Source of the DNA: Chitinophagaceae bacterium
GTDB taxonomy: Bacteria; Bacteroidota; Bacteroidia; Chitinophagales; Chitinophagaceae
Assembly: GCA_004173235.1 (NCBI GenBank)
Contig: SEAC01000025.1
Location: 62,001-126,000, forward strand
Direction of reading: 5' to 3'
Length of the DNA stretch: 64,000 nucleotides
Every line of letters begins with the position of its first letter. Position 1 is the stretch's first letter. The position numbers were made by a program, and so were the translations under genes. The notes below the pieces were generated by a model that did not search any database, had not been told where the DNA came from, and was given only the letters and a program-made list of their open reading frames with translations. This document shows, piece by piece, positions 1 through 9,036 of the stretch.

Positions 1-2
1 GC

Positions 3-515
3 GGCATCCGCGCGCTCTCCAAGCGTCACGAGGAGCACCCCTACTCGGTAACGGTTGATGGCATTGAATACAGCATCGCTTACGATCCCGGCGATTCCAC
101 CTCCGAGATCTTTGGCGGCAACTCCAACTGGCGGGGGCCGGTGTGGATCCCGATCAACTTCCTCATCATCCGGTCGGTGCGGAAGTATGGCCGGTTCTAT
201 GGCGACTCGCTGCTGGTGGAATGCCCGGTAGGCTCCGGCAAGATGATGAACCTGTGCGATGTGGCCGACGAGCTCACTACGCGGGTGCTGAGCCTCTTCA
301 CGCGCGATGAAGCCGGCCGCCGGCGTTGCTATGGCAGCTACAACGATTTTTACAAAAACGAGGGAAACGGAGACCTGCTCCTTTTCTACGAATACTTCCA
401 CGGCGACAGTGGCGCGGGCCTTGGAGCGAGCCACCAGACAGGCTGGACGGCCCTCGTAGCCGAATTGATCCGCGAAGGGAGCGAGCGCAACCAAACGCAT
501 CCGGCCGCCGGCTGA
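3..515 (+). CDS. MGH1-like/GH63-type glycoside hydrolase, C-terminal part
   Basis: The 5' end lies outside the window; 170 codons are visible in the frame starting at base 3. The fragment carries GGNSNWRGPVWIP and, near the end, YFHGDSGAGLGASHQTGW. Both are typical of the C-terminal (alpha/alpha)6 barrel of large bacterial glucosidases annotated as GH63 or MGH1-like. Such enzymes hydrolyse alpha-glucosidic bonds in oligosaccharides, but the substrate cannot be told here. The gene stops about 220 bases before the polysaccharide operon and points the same way, but there is no overlap to suggest co-transcription. Family assignment is firm; exact specificity is open. Confidence 0.8.
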   Translation, partial: GIRALSKRHEEHPYSVTVDGIEYSIAYDPGDSTSEIFGGNSNWRGPVWIPINFLIIRSVRKYGRFYGDSLLVECPVGSGKMMNLCDVADELTTRVLSLFTRDEAGRRRCYGSYNDFYKNEGNGDLLLFYEYFHGDSGAGLGASHQTGWTALVAELIREGSERNQTHPAAG

Positions 516-587
516 CGTGCCGAAAGACTTTACACAGAATTTACAAAAGGTCTCTTCAATAGGGGTTATCTTTAGGTATAACTAACT

Positions 588-701
588 ATGAGAAAGGACA
601 AATACGGGCGCCAATATAACCGTCCCGTTTACATCTTCGGCGTGCTGCTCATCCTCGCGACGGTCATTGTCATACTTGTGCTGCGCTACAGCACCGGATA
701 G
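588..701 (+). CDS. 37-residue single-span membrane peptide
   Basis: A small ORF starts at ATG 588 and ends at TAG 699-701. It has a basic N-terminus (MRKDKYGRQYNRP) followed by one hydrophobic span of about 20 residues and a short tail, so it is predicted to be an inner-membrane miniprotein. A second tiny ORF at 23608-23712 has the same layout and aligns around RPVYIFGVLLILA versus RPIYVFAVLYVIA. That supports both as real genes rather than chance ORFs. A TATCTTTA sequence at 568-575 is one mismatch from the TAnnTTTG -7 element. Function unknown. Confidence 0.55.
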   Translation: MRKDKYGRQYNRPVYIFGVLLILATVIVILVLRYSTG

Positions 702-738
702 GTGGCAACCCAGGCGCACATTCTCCGTATGTACAGTT

Positions 739-2001
739 ATGCTTCGCAATGCACGCGCTGCACTAACCGCCAGTAGCCTTCAGCAGCTTATCAACCAGGG
801 AGCGAGCCTTGCCATATTTCTACTCCTTGCGCGCAGTTTGGATAAAACGCAATTCGGCGTGCTCAACGGCGTGCTGGCGTTGCTCCTGCTTGCTTTCGGC
901 ATCCTTTCGTTCGGCATCGATCAATTGTTGGTGCGCAAGGCGGCTGCAGGCGAAGACCCGGCTCGTCTCCTCCGGATCGGGCTGATGCACAACGGCATCG
1001 CCGCTGCCCTGTTGTATACTTTTCTCCTCCTGGCAACCGCTTTCCGTCCTGACCTTCCCGTTTCCGCATTGCTCGTGCTGGGTGCAGGAAAAAGCCTCAC
1101 CTTCCTTGCGCAGGTATGCAAAAGCATCGTTACCGGCCAGGAACGGTTCCGTCGTCTGCTGGCCATGTCGCTTGCCGCCAACGGGGGCAAGGTGATCGGG
1201 CTTTTCTGGCTCAGTCTTTACGGGCCTTTACTCTGGCGCGATGTCCTGATCGTGTTTCTTGTTTCCGATGCACTGGAAGCGCTCTCCTGCTTCCGTGCTT
1301 TTCGCGACGAACCGCGAAAGTCTGTGCGTAACTCGCGTATGAAATACCGCAGCCTGCTTCGCGAAGCCCTTCCGCAATTGGGAACGGTTGTTTTCGCGGC
1401 AGCACTTGCGCGCTTTGATTGGCTCTACCTCGGAGCGGTGACCAATGCAAAAACGCTGGCCGAATACAGCTTTGCGTACAAAGCCTTCGAGCTCGCACAA
1501 CTGCCGTTGCTCATCATCGCACCGCTCCTCGTTCCGCGGTTCACGCGCTTGTTGCAAACCGGTGCGGGCGCGAAAGGCCTGCGCCTTCTGCGGCAAACGG
1601 AACTGCTGATTGCCCTGCTCACCGTGGTGGCCATCAATGCATCCTGGGTGCCCGTGGCCAACTGGGCCAGCAACGGAAAATACGGGATCGCCTGCCGCGG
1701 CACGGTGTTGTGGCTGTCGCTGGCGCTGCCTGTGTTGTATTACAACAATTATCTCTGGTCGCTGCTGTTTGCCCAGGGACGGACGGCACTGATCTTCCGG
1801 GTCTTCGCCGCATCCTTCTCCGTCAACGTGATCGGCAACGTCTTGCTGGTACCGGTCTTCCAGAAAGAGGGCGCCGCGATGGCCTTCACGGGCGCCTTGC
1901 TCCTGCAAACGATCGTGTATCACTGGAAGGCGCATCCCCATTGGCGGATAACCTTCGCAGGGCAGCAGGCAACCTCAACTCCGAGGGCCCGTATCTATTA
2001 G
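739..2001 (+). CDS. Wzx-like polysaccharide flippase
   Basis: A 420-residue, almost wholly hydrophobic protein with about 12 predicted membrane spans, fitting the MATE/MOP-superfamily polysaccharide flippases. The N-terminal pattern (SSLQQLINQGASLAIFLLLA then a GVLNGVLALLLL span) is typical of this group. By family it would flip lipid-linked repeat units across the inner membrane. I chose the ATG at 739 because residues upstream of it in the same frame are hydrophilic and overlap the small ORF at 588-701. It is the first gene of a run in which the following genes overlap or nearly touch; the next starts 6 bases after its stop. Substrate is unknown. Confidence 0.8.
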   Translation: MLRNARAALTASSLQQLINQGASLAIFLLLARSLDKTQFGVLNGVLALLLLAFGILSFGIDQLLVRKAAAGEDPARLLRIGLMHNGIAAALLYTFLLLATAFRPDLPVSALLVLGAGKSLTFLAQVCKSIVTGQERFRRLLAMSLAANGGKVIGLFWLSLYGPLLWRDVLIVFLVSDALEALSCFRAFRDEPRKSVRNSRMKYRSLLREALPQLGTVVFAAALARFDWLYLGAVTNAKTLAEYSFAYKAFELAQLPLLIIAPLLVPRFTRLLQTGAGAKGLRLLRQTELLIALLTVVAINASWVPVANWASNGKYGIACRGTVLWLSLALPVLYYNNYLWSLLFAQGRTALIFRVFAASFSVNVIGNVLLVPVFQKEGAAMAFTGALLLQTIVYHWKAHPHWRITFAGQQATSTPRARIY

Positions 2002-2007
2002 GTACGC

Positions 2008-3570
2008 ATGCATTTGCCAGGAAGAAAGATCCGCGGATACCTCGATGCTGTGGACGGGCAGTTGTTGCTCTTCCTAGTGCTTCTATGCAATGTAAAGCTG
2101 GTGGTAAAGGCGCTTGCGCTGCTGCTTTTGCTGTGGCGCCACCGTGCGCAATGGTCCACCGTTTTACGCCGTCCGCAACCATTGGTCCTGCTCTATCCGG
2201 CGCTCGCCGTTGCCGGTGTGTTGAGCGCGATCCTGGCAGGACGATTTTCTGAACCGAACTATGGGTGGGCGTTTTTAGGAAGCGAAGGCATCTGGATCGC
2301 CTGCGGCATTTGCGCGCTTGGAATGCAGTGCGAAGCAAACGCCCGGGAGAGGGCCTGCGTGTGGCGCACGGTGGAGGTCTTCCTTATGCTGAACGCTTTC
2401 GTTTCTTTTGCGCAGCTTGCCGGCATCATCATCGAAACAGGCGCACTCAACCCCTATCGCTACCAGGGCAACCACCAGAAATATTTCATCAACACGGGCG
2501 ATTACATCAAAGGCATCTCCTTCGACACAAGCACCTGCAATGCAGTGCTGTGCGCCATTGGAGTGTTAGTGTTTACGCAACGCAGGCGATGGGCAACGGT
2601 TGCCGTACTGTTGTGCGCACTGGTGCTGACTGCAAGTAACCTCGTATTTGTATTGACACTTGCAGGACTTGCCTACCTTGCGTTGTTCCGCAGCACGAGG
2701 GCTCAAAAAAGCATTCTTGCGCTCTTCCTCCTGCCCTTCATCCTGTTTTGGGCGCGCATCTCACCGCAAAACAGCAGCTACGTTGCCACCGTGCTTGGAA
2801 TGACCACCCCGAAGGCGGCGGCGGCGCCCGTATCTGATGCAGTCCATTCTGTTGAAGGGCAGCGCGAAGCCTACGCCCGCCACTGGATCGATAGTGTAGG
2901 TGCCGAAAGCAAAAGCACCGCGCCCGAAAACGTGCACACCGCCGAGCGACCGGCGTTGCCCACCGACAACATTCATTCGGCGGCCTTCCAGCACCGCGAT
3001 GACAGCGGGGCTGCCCGGCAGCTACTGCAGCATGCTGCCGTTCAACTGGCCACGGAAAAAGCACCAAGCCTGGGAAGCAAGCCGGGGAAACTCCTTGCGC
3101 TGCAAACCACGATGCAATGGCTGCGCGAAAACCCTTCCCGTATAATTACGGGGAACGGTCCGGCGGCGTTTTCGTCGAAGATGGCGTTCAAGGCCACCGG
3201 GCTCGGCATTGCCGGAAGCTATCCTGCTGCACGCACCTACCGCAGCGCGGATTTCGAAAAAGGACACCTGGCGCTCTACCTCACCTACTTTGCCGCATCC
3301 GAGAAACTGCATTCGGTGGTGCATAGTCCCAACTCCGTGTACCTGCAGCTTCTGGGAGAATATGGCCTCCTGGGGCTCCTCCTCCTGGCTGCCTACTTTG
3401 CAATCCTGCGCCGCAACAGGAAGCGTCTTTCGGTTACGCTACCGCTCATCGCACTCCTGGCCGCATTGCTTGCCACCGACTATTGGTTCGAGCAACTGTC
3501 CGTAATCCCTTTGCTGGAACTGCTTTTCTTCCTTGATTTAAGACCGAACGCCACGTATGAAGCAGCCTGA
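2008..3570 (+). CDS. O-antigen ligase/polymerase-like membrane protein (first copy)
   Basis: A 520-residue multispan protein. Clusters of hydrophobic segments are separated by a long hydrophilic loop (about residues 260-435), then HSPNSVYLQLLGEYGLLGL at about 439-457. That is the Wzy_C/WaaL signature, with the conserved His before the Tyr-Leu-Gln stretch and a following span. Proteins of this fold polymerise repeat units or ligate glycans in the periplasm. A second protein of the same type lies at 6806-8113, so one may polymerise and the other ligate; sequence alone does not decide. Its end overlaps the next gene by 14 bases. A CCGTATAATTACGG repeat lies inside it at 3138. Confidence 0.78.
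   Translation: MHLPGRKIRGYLDAVDGQLLLFLVLLCNVKLVVKALALLLLLWRHRAQWSTVLRRPQPLVLLYPALAVAGVLSAILAGRFSEPNYGWAFLGSEGIWIACGICALGMQCEANARERACVWRTVEVFLMLNAFVSFAQLAGIIIETGALNPYRYQGNHQKYFINTGDYIKGISFDTSTCNAVLCAIGVLVFTQRRRWATVAVLLCALVLTASNLVFVLTLAGLAYLALFRSTRAQKSILALFLLPFILFWARISPQNSSYVATVLGMTTPKAAAAPVSDAVHSVEGQREAYARHWIDSVGAESKSTAPENVHTAERPALPTDNIHSAAFQHRDDSGAARQLLQHAAVQLATEKAPSLGSKPGKLLALQTTMQWLRENPSRIITGNGPAAFSSKMAFKATGLGIAGSYPAARTYRSADFEKGHLALYLTYFAASEKLHSVVHSPNSVYLQLLGEYGLLGLLLLAAYFAILRRNRKRLSVTLPLIALLAALLATDYWFEQLSVIPLLELLFFLDLRPNATYEAA
3138..3151. repeat. 14-bp palindrome, perfect arms, TAAT centre
   Basis: CCGTATAATTACGG. Inside the first O-antigen-ligase-like gene, encoding SRIITG. Confidence 0.8.
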
Positions 3571-4516
3571 GATCACCGTGCTGATGCCGGCCTACAATGC
3601 GGCTGAGTACATTGCGAACGCGGTGCGCTCCGTGCTGGCGCAAACCTTTGCCGACTTCGAGTTGCTCGTGGTCGACGACGGCTCTACGGATGATACGGCA
3701 TCGATCGTGCGCAGCTTCACCGATGGCCGCATCCGGCTGTTGCAGCAACCGAATGGCGGGGTGGCCACAGCGCTCAACGTGGGCTTACTTGCCGCAAGAG
3801 CGCCACTCATTGTACGTTTTGATGCCGATGATCTTTGTGCCCCCGAACGGCTGCATGTGCAGTGGGAACTGATGCAGCGCAATCCTCAACTTGTCATCGC
3901 GGGCACCGCCGTGGAATACGTGGATGCACACGGAACACCCGTGTTTAGCTGGCAGCCGCCCGCCTACGACCATGCCCAGTTGCTCGAAGTGTTGCCCCGA
4001 ACCTGTCCCTTCATTCACAGCAGCGTCGTCTACCGACGCAGCGCAGTGCTTGCAGCCGGCGGCTACCCTGAGGGGGCGCACACCTTTGAGGATCATCTTC
4101 TATGGACGAAGCTCCTTCCCACCGGTCGCGGACTGAACTTACCGGAGCCGTTGCTGCAGGTACGCCTCAACGTTGCCTCAGTGACCATCGATGAGCGCTG
4201 GCGCCCCCGCAGCTTCCGGCGCATCAAAGCCCGGGCGCTGCGCGATGGTAGTATTTCTACGGATGATTCGGCAAGGCTTGCCCAAATCATTCACAACCAA
4301 AGCCGTCCCGCTGTAAAGGAGGGGGCCTACCACGCCTTGCTCGGAAAGAAATTCCTCTGGAACAATTACGATCCTCCCCGCGCCCGCGCGAGCCTACTGC
4401 GCGCGCTCAGCTGCAACCCCTTTTACGCAGCGGGCTATGGATTGCTCTTCGCTTCGTACCTGCCTCCCGCCTGGATCCGGAGGGGCTATCACCTTTTTAA
4501 AAACCTCCGCACGTGA
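3557..4516 (+). CDS. Family 2 glycosyltransferase
   Basis: 319 residues. The N-terminal GT-A domain shows ITVLMPAYNAAEYI, the nucleotide-sugar binding VVDDGSTDD at about 39-46, and the metal-binding DADD at about 89-92 within VRFDADDLCAPERL. It should transfer a sugar from a nucleotide donor to the lipid-linked repeat unit at the cytoplasmic face. The gene begins inside the upstream membrane-protein gene and its TGA overlaps the GTG start of the next gene by four bases, so translation is probably coupled. Donor and acceptor are unknown. Confidence 0.9.
   Translation: MKQPEITVLMPAYNAAEYIANAVRSVLAQTFADFELLVVDDGSTDDTASIVRSFTDGRIRLLQQPNGGVATALNVGLLAARAPLIVRFDADDLCAPERLHVQWELMQRNPQLVIAGTAVEYVDAHGTPVFSWQPPAYDHAQLLEVLPRTCPFIHSSVVYRRSAVLAAGGYPEGAHTFEDHLLWTKLLPTGRGLNLPEPLLQVRLNVASVTIDERWRPRSFRRIKARALRDGSISTDDSARLAQIIHNQSRPAVKEGAYHALLGKKFLWNNYDPPRARASLLRALSCNPFYAAGYGLLFASYLPPAWIRRGYHLFKNLRT
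4249..4262. repeat. 14-bp palindrome variant
   Basis: TAGTATTTCTACGG, two arm mismatches. Inside the GT2 gene, encoding SIST. Confidence 0.65.
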
Positions 4517-5661
4517 ATGAAGGATCGCCCATACGGCTGTTTGCAGATGCGCACGTGTTCGACGACGGGTACGAAGGCACGCGCAGTTTCCTGCTGGGCA
4601 TGTATACCGAGCTCGCGCAACTCGAAGGCGTACAAGTGTTTCTCGGTGCCCGCAATTGCACCCGTCTACGCGATGCATTCGCACCGGTTGCTGATCGTAT
4701 TCAATTCATACCGTATGCAACGAGCTCGCGCTATGGACGCCTCTTTTGGGAACTGCCGCACCTGCTGCAAAAACACGACATCGACTATGCACACTTTCAA
4801 TATGTGGCACCCCCGCGCAAGGTGTGCGCATATATCGTCACCACCCATGACGTACTGTTTGAAGATATGCCGGGGCTGTTCCCGTACTTCTACCGTAAGC
4901 TCCGGCATAACTGGTTTCGCCACTCCGCTCTGCGTGCCGATGTGCTGACCACGGTGTCGGAGTATGCAGCAACAAGCATAGCGGCGCACTTCGGTATAGC
5001 GAAGCATCGGATTGCGATCGTGCCCAACGCCGTTGCTGTGCAGCCTACAGATGGAAAGCTGCAACAAGCGGCCCGGCATCGGCTGCGCGAGCGCTATGGT
5101 GTGGATCGGTACGTGCTGTGCGTAAGCAGGATGGAACCGCGAAAAAACCAGGAACAGTTGCTGGAGGCTTTCCGGGAATTGGAACTCGCGGCGAAGGGCT
5201 ACCAACTCGTGCTCATTGGACGGCGATCGATGGGGGTGCCACTGCTGGATGCCGCGCTGACTCGCCTCCAACCGCACGAACGAGCGGCGGTGTGGCTGTT
5301 GAACGATGTACCTGATGTCGAACTGCTAGACTGGTACCGCGGTTGTCGTCTGTTTGTCTATCCTTCGCTGGGCGAAGGCTTCGGGATCCCACCACTCGAA
5401 GCCGCCATGGCGCGTGTTCCCGTGCTTTGCTCCAATCTCACGGCCATGGCCGATTTTCATTTCTTCGGCAATGACTTGGTGGACGTTACCCATCGATCGG
5501 CGTTCATCACAAAGCTGTGCGAGTTGCTGACCAACCCACCAGGGCACGATGTGCTGGAAGAAAGGGCACGCATCATTGCAGAACGGTATAGCTGGCAATG
5601 GTCGGCGAAGGCCCTGCTGTCACGAATTCATGATCATCAATTGCAAGCAATTTCCCGATGA
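4513..5661 (+). CDS. GT4-type glycosyltransferase
   Basis: 382 residues with a GT-B fold. The C-terminal half carries CVSRMEPRKNQEQLLEAF at about 203-220 and the donor-site FVYPSLGEGFGIPPLEA at about 281-297, where the Glu/Gly cluster binds the nucleotide sugar. The start is a GTG at 4513 overlapping the preceding TGA as GTGA. An ATG at 4517 is in another frame and there is no good in-frame ATG nearby. The 3' end overlaps the next gene as ATGA. Likely adds a sugar, possibly a mannosyl-type residue, to the repeat unit; the specificity is inference. Confidence 0.88.
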   Translation: MNEGSPIRLFADAHVFDDGYEGTRSFLLGMYTELAQLEGVQVFLGARNCTRLRDAFAPVADRIQFIPYATSSRYGRLFWELPHLLQKHDIDYAHFQYVAPPRKVCAYIVTTHDVLFEDMPGLFPYFYRKLRHNWFRHSALRADVLTTVSEYAATSIAAHFGIAKHRIAIVPNAVAVQPTDGKLQQAARHRLRERYGVDRYVLCVSRMEPRKNQEQLLEAFRELELAAKGYQLVLIGRRSMGVPLLDAALTRLQPHERAAVWLLNDVPDVELLDWYRGCRLFVYPSLGEGFGIPPLEAAMARVPVLCSNLTAMADFHFFGNDLVDVTHRSAFITKLCELLTNPPGHDVLEERARIIAERYSWQWSAKALLSRIHDHQLQAISR

Positions 5662-6809
5662 AGACGAGCCTGCTTCATAGCACTTCACACCGCGTGCACG
5701 CTGCAGGCAGCAGTTTACATATCGCCATCCTCGGCACGCGTGGCATTCCGAATCGGTATGGAGGCTTCGAACAGGTCAGCGAATCGCTGGCCGAAGGATT
5801 GGTGCGCCGTGGCCACCAGGTTACTGTATACTGCTCGGCACAACATCCTGACAAAAGCAGCCATTGGCGTGGCGTGCGGCGGGTGCTGTGCAAAGATCCG
5901 GAGCACAGGCTAGGCACATTCGGACAGTTCATTTACGATGCGCATTGCATCAGGCACGCGCGGAGCGAAGGCTATGATGCGTTGCTGTTCCTCGGCTATA
6001 CGAGCAGCTCTGTTTGGGGACCATTCTTTCCCCGCAATTGCGCCATCCTCTCCAACATGGACGGTCTTGAATGGAGACGATCGAAATATTCAGCGCCCGT
6101 GCGCCGCTTTCTGCGCACTGCTGAGGCACTTGCCGTACGCTACAGCCATCGCCCTATTGCGGACTCGCCCGTGATCAAGGAATACCTCGACGCCCGCTAC
6201 GGTATCGACTCCGTGTACATCCCCTATGGCGCTTCTGTGCAAACAAACCGCGATGCAGGAGCGCTCGCGCCGTTCGCCGTTGCGCCCTTCGACTACTTCA
6301 TGCTGATGGCGCGCATGGAGCCTGAGAACCATATTGCAGAAATTCTCGAAGGCTACGCGGGCAGCGGCTCGGCAAAGAAGATGATCGTGGTGGGAAATAG
6401 GGCAAATGCCTACGGAAAGAAACTGCATGCGCGCTTTGCCGGTGTGCCCGGAGTGCGCTTTACCGGCAGCATCTTCAACCAGCACACGGTGCACCAACTC
6501 CGCAGCCAGAGCGCATTGTATTTCCACGGTCATAGTGTGGGAGGCACCAACCCGTCGCTGCTGGAAGCAATGGGGAGTGGCGCACTCGTTGCTGCGCACC
6601 GCAACCCGTTCAACGAACGCATACTTGCAGCGGACGGGCTGTACTTCCGCGACGCACGCGAAGTTTCCGCGCTAATGTCAATCGATTTTGAGCCAAACGA
6701 TGAACGCCGCCTGCGCCACCAGCAGAAGATCGCTATGGAATACAGCTGGGAGCCGGTGATCGATCAATATGAACAACTGATGTACCAAAGCTGCGCAGCC
6801 CGCCCATGA
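5658..6809 (+). CDS. DUF1972-type glycosyltransferase (rhamnosyltransferase-like)
   Basis: 383 residues. An N-terminal DUF1972 domain begins with ILGTRGIPNRYGGFEQ (about 24-39), the hallmark of this GT-B subgroup, several members of which are rhamnosyltransferases in capsule pathways. The C-terminal half has GHSVGGTNPSLLEAMGSG near residue 290, the donor-binding region. It overlaps both neighbours by ATGA, placing it in the middle of the coupled operon. Rhamnosyl transfer is a family-level guess; no dTDP-rhamnose genes are seen in the window. Confidence 0.85.
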   Translation: MKTSLLHSTSHRVHAAGSSLHIAILGTRGIPNRYGGFEQVSESLAEGLVRRGHQVTVYCSAQHPDKSSHWRGVRRVLCKDPEHRLGTFGQFIYDAHCIRHARSEGYDALLFLGYTSSSVWGPFFPRNCAILSNMDGLEWRRSKYSAPVRRFLRTAEALAVRYSHRPIADSPVIKEYLDARYGIDSVYIPYGASVQTNRDAGALAPFAVAPFDYFMLMARMEPENHIAEILEGYAGSGSAKKMIVVGNRANAYGKKLHARFAGVPGVRFTGSIFNQHTVHQLRSQSALYFHGHSVGGTNPSLLEAMGSGALVAAHRNPFNERILAADGLYFRDAREVSALMSIDFEPNDERRLRHQQKIAMEYSWEPVIDQYEQLMYQSCAARP

Positions 6810-8113
6810 ATGCGCTCCGAAACGATACCACCGAGAATAAAGTGACCGGCCTGCTGCTGTTGCTTTTCGCAGCAAGCCTGCCGTTCGACCGCTTCTACAG
6901 CCAAACGCTCCTGATCTTTCTGTTGCTGCATACCATCATCCAGTTGCGAACCACGCGCATCAGGCAGCTTCAGCCAACCGAACTCACGTTGCATGCGGGC
7001 ATCTGGTTGCTCACGATTGCAGGCACTGCCTTCAGTCCATTTGCTGCAACCGCATTTCCGTTCTGGGAACGACAATGCGCCATCCTGCTGCTTCCGCTTT
7101 GCCTCTGCCTGCTCCCGTTCAATCTGACTACGCATCGAAAGCTCCTCATGAATGTGTTCGTAGCCACGAACTGTTTTGTAATCCTCTACCTGTTTCAGGA
7201 TGCGTTGCGCACGATGCTGTATTACCACCAACCCCTCACATCCATCTGGAGCGCGGCTTACCTCAGTCACAACTTTGCGGCACCGCTCGCACTGCACGCC
7301 ACGTATCTCTCGCTCTTTTGTGCGCTTTCCTTTTGCTTCTGCATACAAGCATTTTTTGAAAAGGAGACCGGCAATGCGATGCGCACAATATTCACGTTGG
7401 CTGCAGTCGTGCTGATCGCCGGGCTGCTGCAACTCGCGTCCCGCGCGGTGCTCGGGGCAACAGCGCTGGCCTGCTTTTCGCTGCTTCCCTTTTGCATCGA
7501 TTTGCGAAAGGATCGTATTCGCTACCTGTTGGCGCTCGCTGGCGTCACTGTTCTGTCGTTGCTTTTGTTGCAACACGTGCCCTCGTTATATCAACGCTTC
7601 GTATTGGAAATGGCCACCGACCTGGGTACGCAGCGCGGTGCAGGACTGGCATCAGATCCACGCGGCCATCGATGGGAACTGGCGCTGCAACTGGTGCGCG
7701 AAGCACCGGCATGGGGCCACGGCAGCGGTTCCGAAGTTCCCTTGCTGCGTGAGCGTTATTTTCAAAATGGGCTATACGACTCGTACCTGAACAGCCTCAA
7801 CGCGCACAATCAATACATCAGTCTCCTGATCCGCCACGGCGTGATCGGGCTGCTCTGCTGGCTCGCTACTTTAGCAGTACTGGCACGTCGGGCCTATTTG
7901 CGAAAGGACATCCTGCTGGGCTGTTTTCTGCTACTGATGGCAGTGAGCGGCCTGTCGGAAAACATCCTCGACGTGAACAAGGGCATTTTCTTCTACGCGT
8001 TTTTCCTTTCCGTACTGGGCATTCGCGGGAAAAATATACAAAGCGGTACCGCTGCGAGCAACCCCGGCCGCGTCCGCACCGTTCGTATTAGGAAAGAAAA
8101 AATCCCGTCTTGA
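6806..8113 (+). CDS. O-antigen ligase family protein (second copy)
   Basis: 435 residues, about 10-12 predicted spans, with the periplasmic-loop signature HNQYISLLIRHGVIGLLCWL near 333-352. It shares the Wzy/WaaL layout of the protein at 2008-3570 but is shorter and lacks that protein's long hydrophilic loop, so it is a distinct member rather than a recent duplicate. Its start overlaps the upstream gene (ATGA) and its TGA overlaps the TTG start of the next gene. One of the two copies is presumably the polymerase and the other a ligase for glycan or protein acceptors. Confidence 0.8.
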   Translation: MNALRNDTTENKVTGLLLLLFAASLPFDRFYSQTLLIFLLLHTIIQLRTTRIRQLQPTELTLHAGIWLLTIAGTAFSPFAATAFPFWERQCAILLLPLCLCLLPFNLTTHRKLLMNVFVATNCFVILYLFQDALRTMLYYHQPLTSIWSAAYLSHNFAAPLALHATYLSLFCALSFCFCIQAFFEKETGNAMRTIFTLAAVVLIAGLLQLASRAVLGATALACFSLLPFCIDLRKDRIRYLLALAGVTVLSLLLLQHVPSLYQRFVLEMATDLGTQRGAGLASDPRGHRWELALQLVREAPAWGHGSGSEVPLLRERYFQNGLYDSYLNSLNAHNQYISLLIRHGVIGLLCWLATLAVLARRAYLRKDILLGCFLLLMAVSGLSENILDVNKGIFFYAFFLSVLGIRGKNIQSGTAASNPGRVRTVRIRKEKIPS

Positions 8114-9036
8114 ATCTTCGCCAGGACATCATCGCCGCGCTAGCCTATTTCGACCTGTTCGAATACCCGTTGACGCAAACGGAGATCGTGCAGTTTGTAC
8201 CGGCAGCCCACGCTGCCTCGGCGGTGACGCTGGAGTTGCGCGCGTTGCTGGCCGAAAAGGTTGTGTTCCACTACGATAGCCTGTTCCTGCTGCGCAACGA
8301 GCCAGCACTCGTGGCACGACGCCGCGCCGGCAACCAGCGTGCGCGCCCATTGTTACAGAAAGCAGCGAGGGTGGCGCGGTTACTCGCAGCCTTTCCTTTT
8401 GTGCGGGGCGTTGCCGTTTCGGGCTCCCTGTCGAAGAACTACGCCGATGACGGCTCCGACATTGACCTTTTCATCATCACCGCACCCAACCGTTTGTGGA
8501 TCGCGCGCAGCCTGCTGCATGCCCTGAAGAAGCTAAGCTTCATTGTGGGCCGCGAAGAGTATTTCTGCATGAACTATTTCGTAGATGAAGCCGGCCTTGA
8601 GATCCGCGAAAAGAACATCTACACGGCTACCGAGATTGCCACCCTGCTTCCCCTGCAAGGCATCGATGCTTTTCACTCCTTCTTCCAGGCCAACGATTGG
8701 TGCCGGTCGTTCCTGCCCAACCACCTGCTGCGCGTCTCGTATGTGCAGGATCGGAAGTCGGGGTGGATGAAGCGCACGCTCGAATGGTGCCTTGGGCTGG
8801 CCGCCGGCGACACTGTCGACTCGGCGCTGATGCGCCTGACAGCACGCCGTTGGAAGCGTAAGACCGAAAGCGGCAGACGCAATAATCGCGGTATCGTGAT
8901 GAGCATGGAGGCCGGGAAGCATTTCGCGAAACCCGACCCGCGCCGCTTCCAGGCAACTTTGCTTGCCCGCTTCGACAATCGCATTTGCCAACTACAACCG
9001 CCGTTGCTCAAAACCTATTCACCCGCACGTTCGTGA
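8110..9036 (+). CDS. Nucleotidyltransferase-fold protein of polysaccharide locus
   Basis: 308 residues. Residues 1-60 look like a small helical or winged-helix region (IIAALAYFDLFEYPLTQTEI). A minimal nucleotidyltransferase core follows: SGSLSKNYADDGSDIDLFII at about 104-123, the GSx(n)DxD motif with both metal-binding Asp residues. The start is a TTG at 8110 overlapping the previous stop as TTGA; no upstream ATG exists in frame. Members of this fold transfer nucleotides to small molecules, RNA or proteins. The role in polysaccharide synthesis is not known to me, but the overlap with glycosyltransferase genes on both sides argues for a linked function. Confidence 0.72.
   Translation: MNLRQDIIAALAYFDLFEYPLTQTEIVQFVPAAHAASAVTLELRALLAEKVVFHYDSLFLLRNEPALVARRRAGNQRARPLLQKAARVARLLAAFPFVRGVAVSGSLSKNYADDGSDIDLFIITAPNRLWIARSLLHALKKLSFIVGREEYFCMNYFVDEAGLEIREKNIYTATEIATLLPLQGIDAFHSFFQANDWCRSFLPNHLLRVSYVQDRKSGWMKRTLEWCLGLAAGDTVDSALMRLTARRWKRKTESGRRNNRGIVMSMEAGKHFAKPDPRRFQATLLARFDNRICQLQPPLLKTYSPARS

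Noticed and set aside
812..825. CCATATTTCTACTC as another copy of the palindrome
   Set aside because: Three mismatches, with both arms broken; could be chance.
1228..1941. 237-codon frame antisense to the flippase gene
   Set aside because: Low-complexity charged translation, while the forward frame is a typical flippase.
4517..4948. ATG at 4517 as the start of the GT4 gene
   Set aside because: It is in another frame; the GTG at 4513 opens the frame carrying the GT4 motifs.
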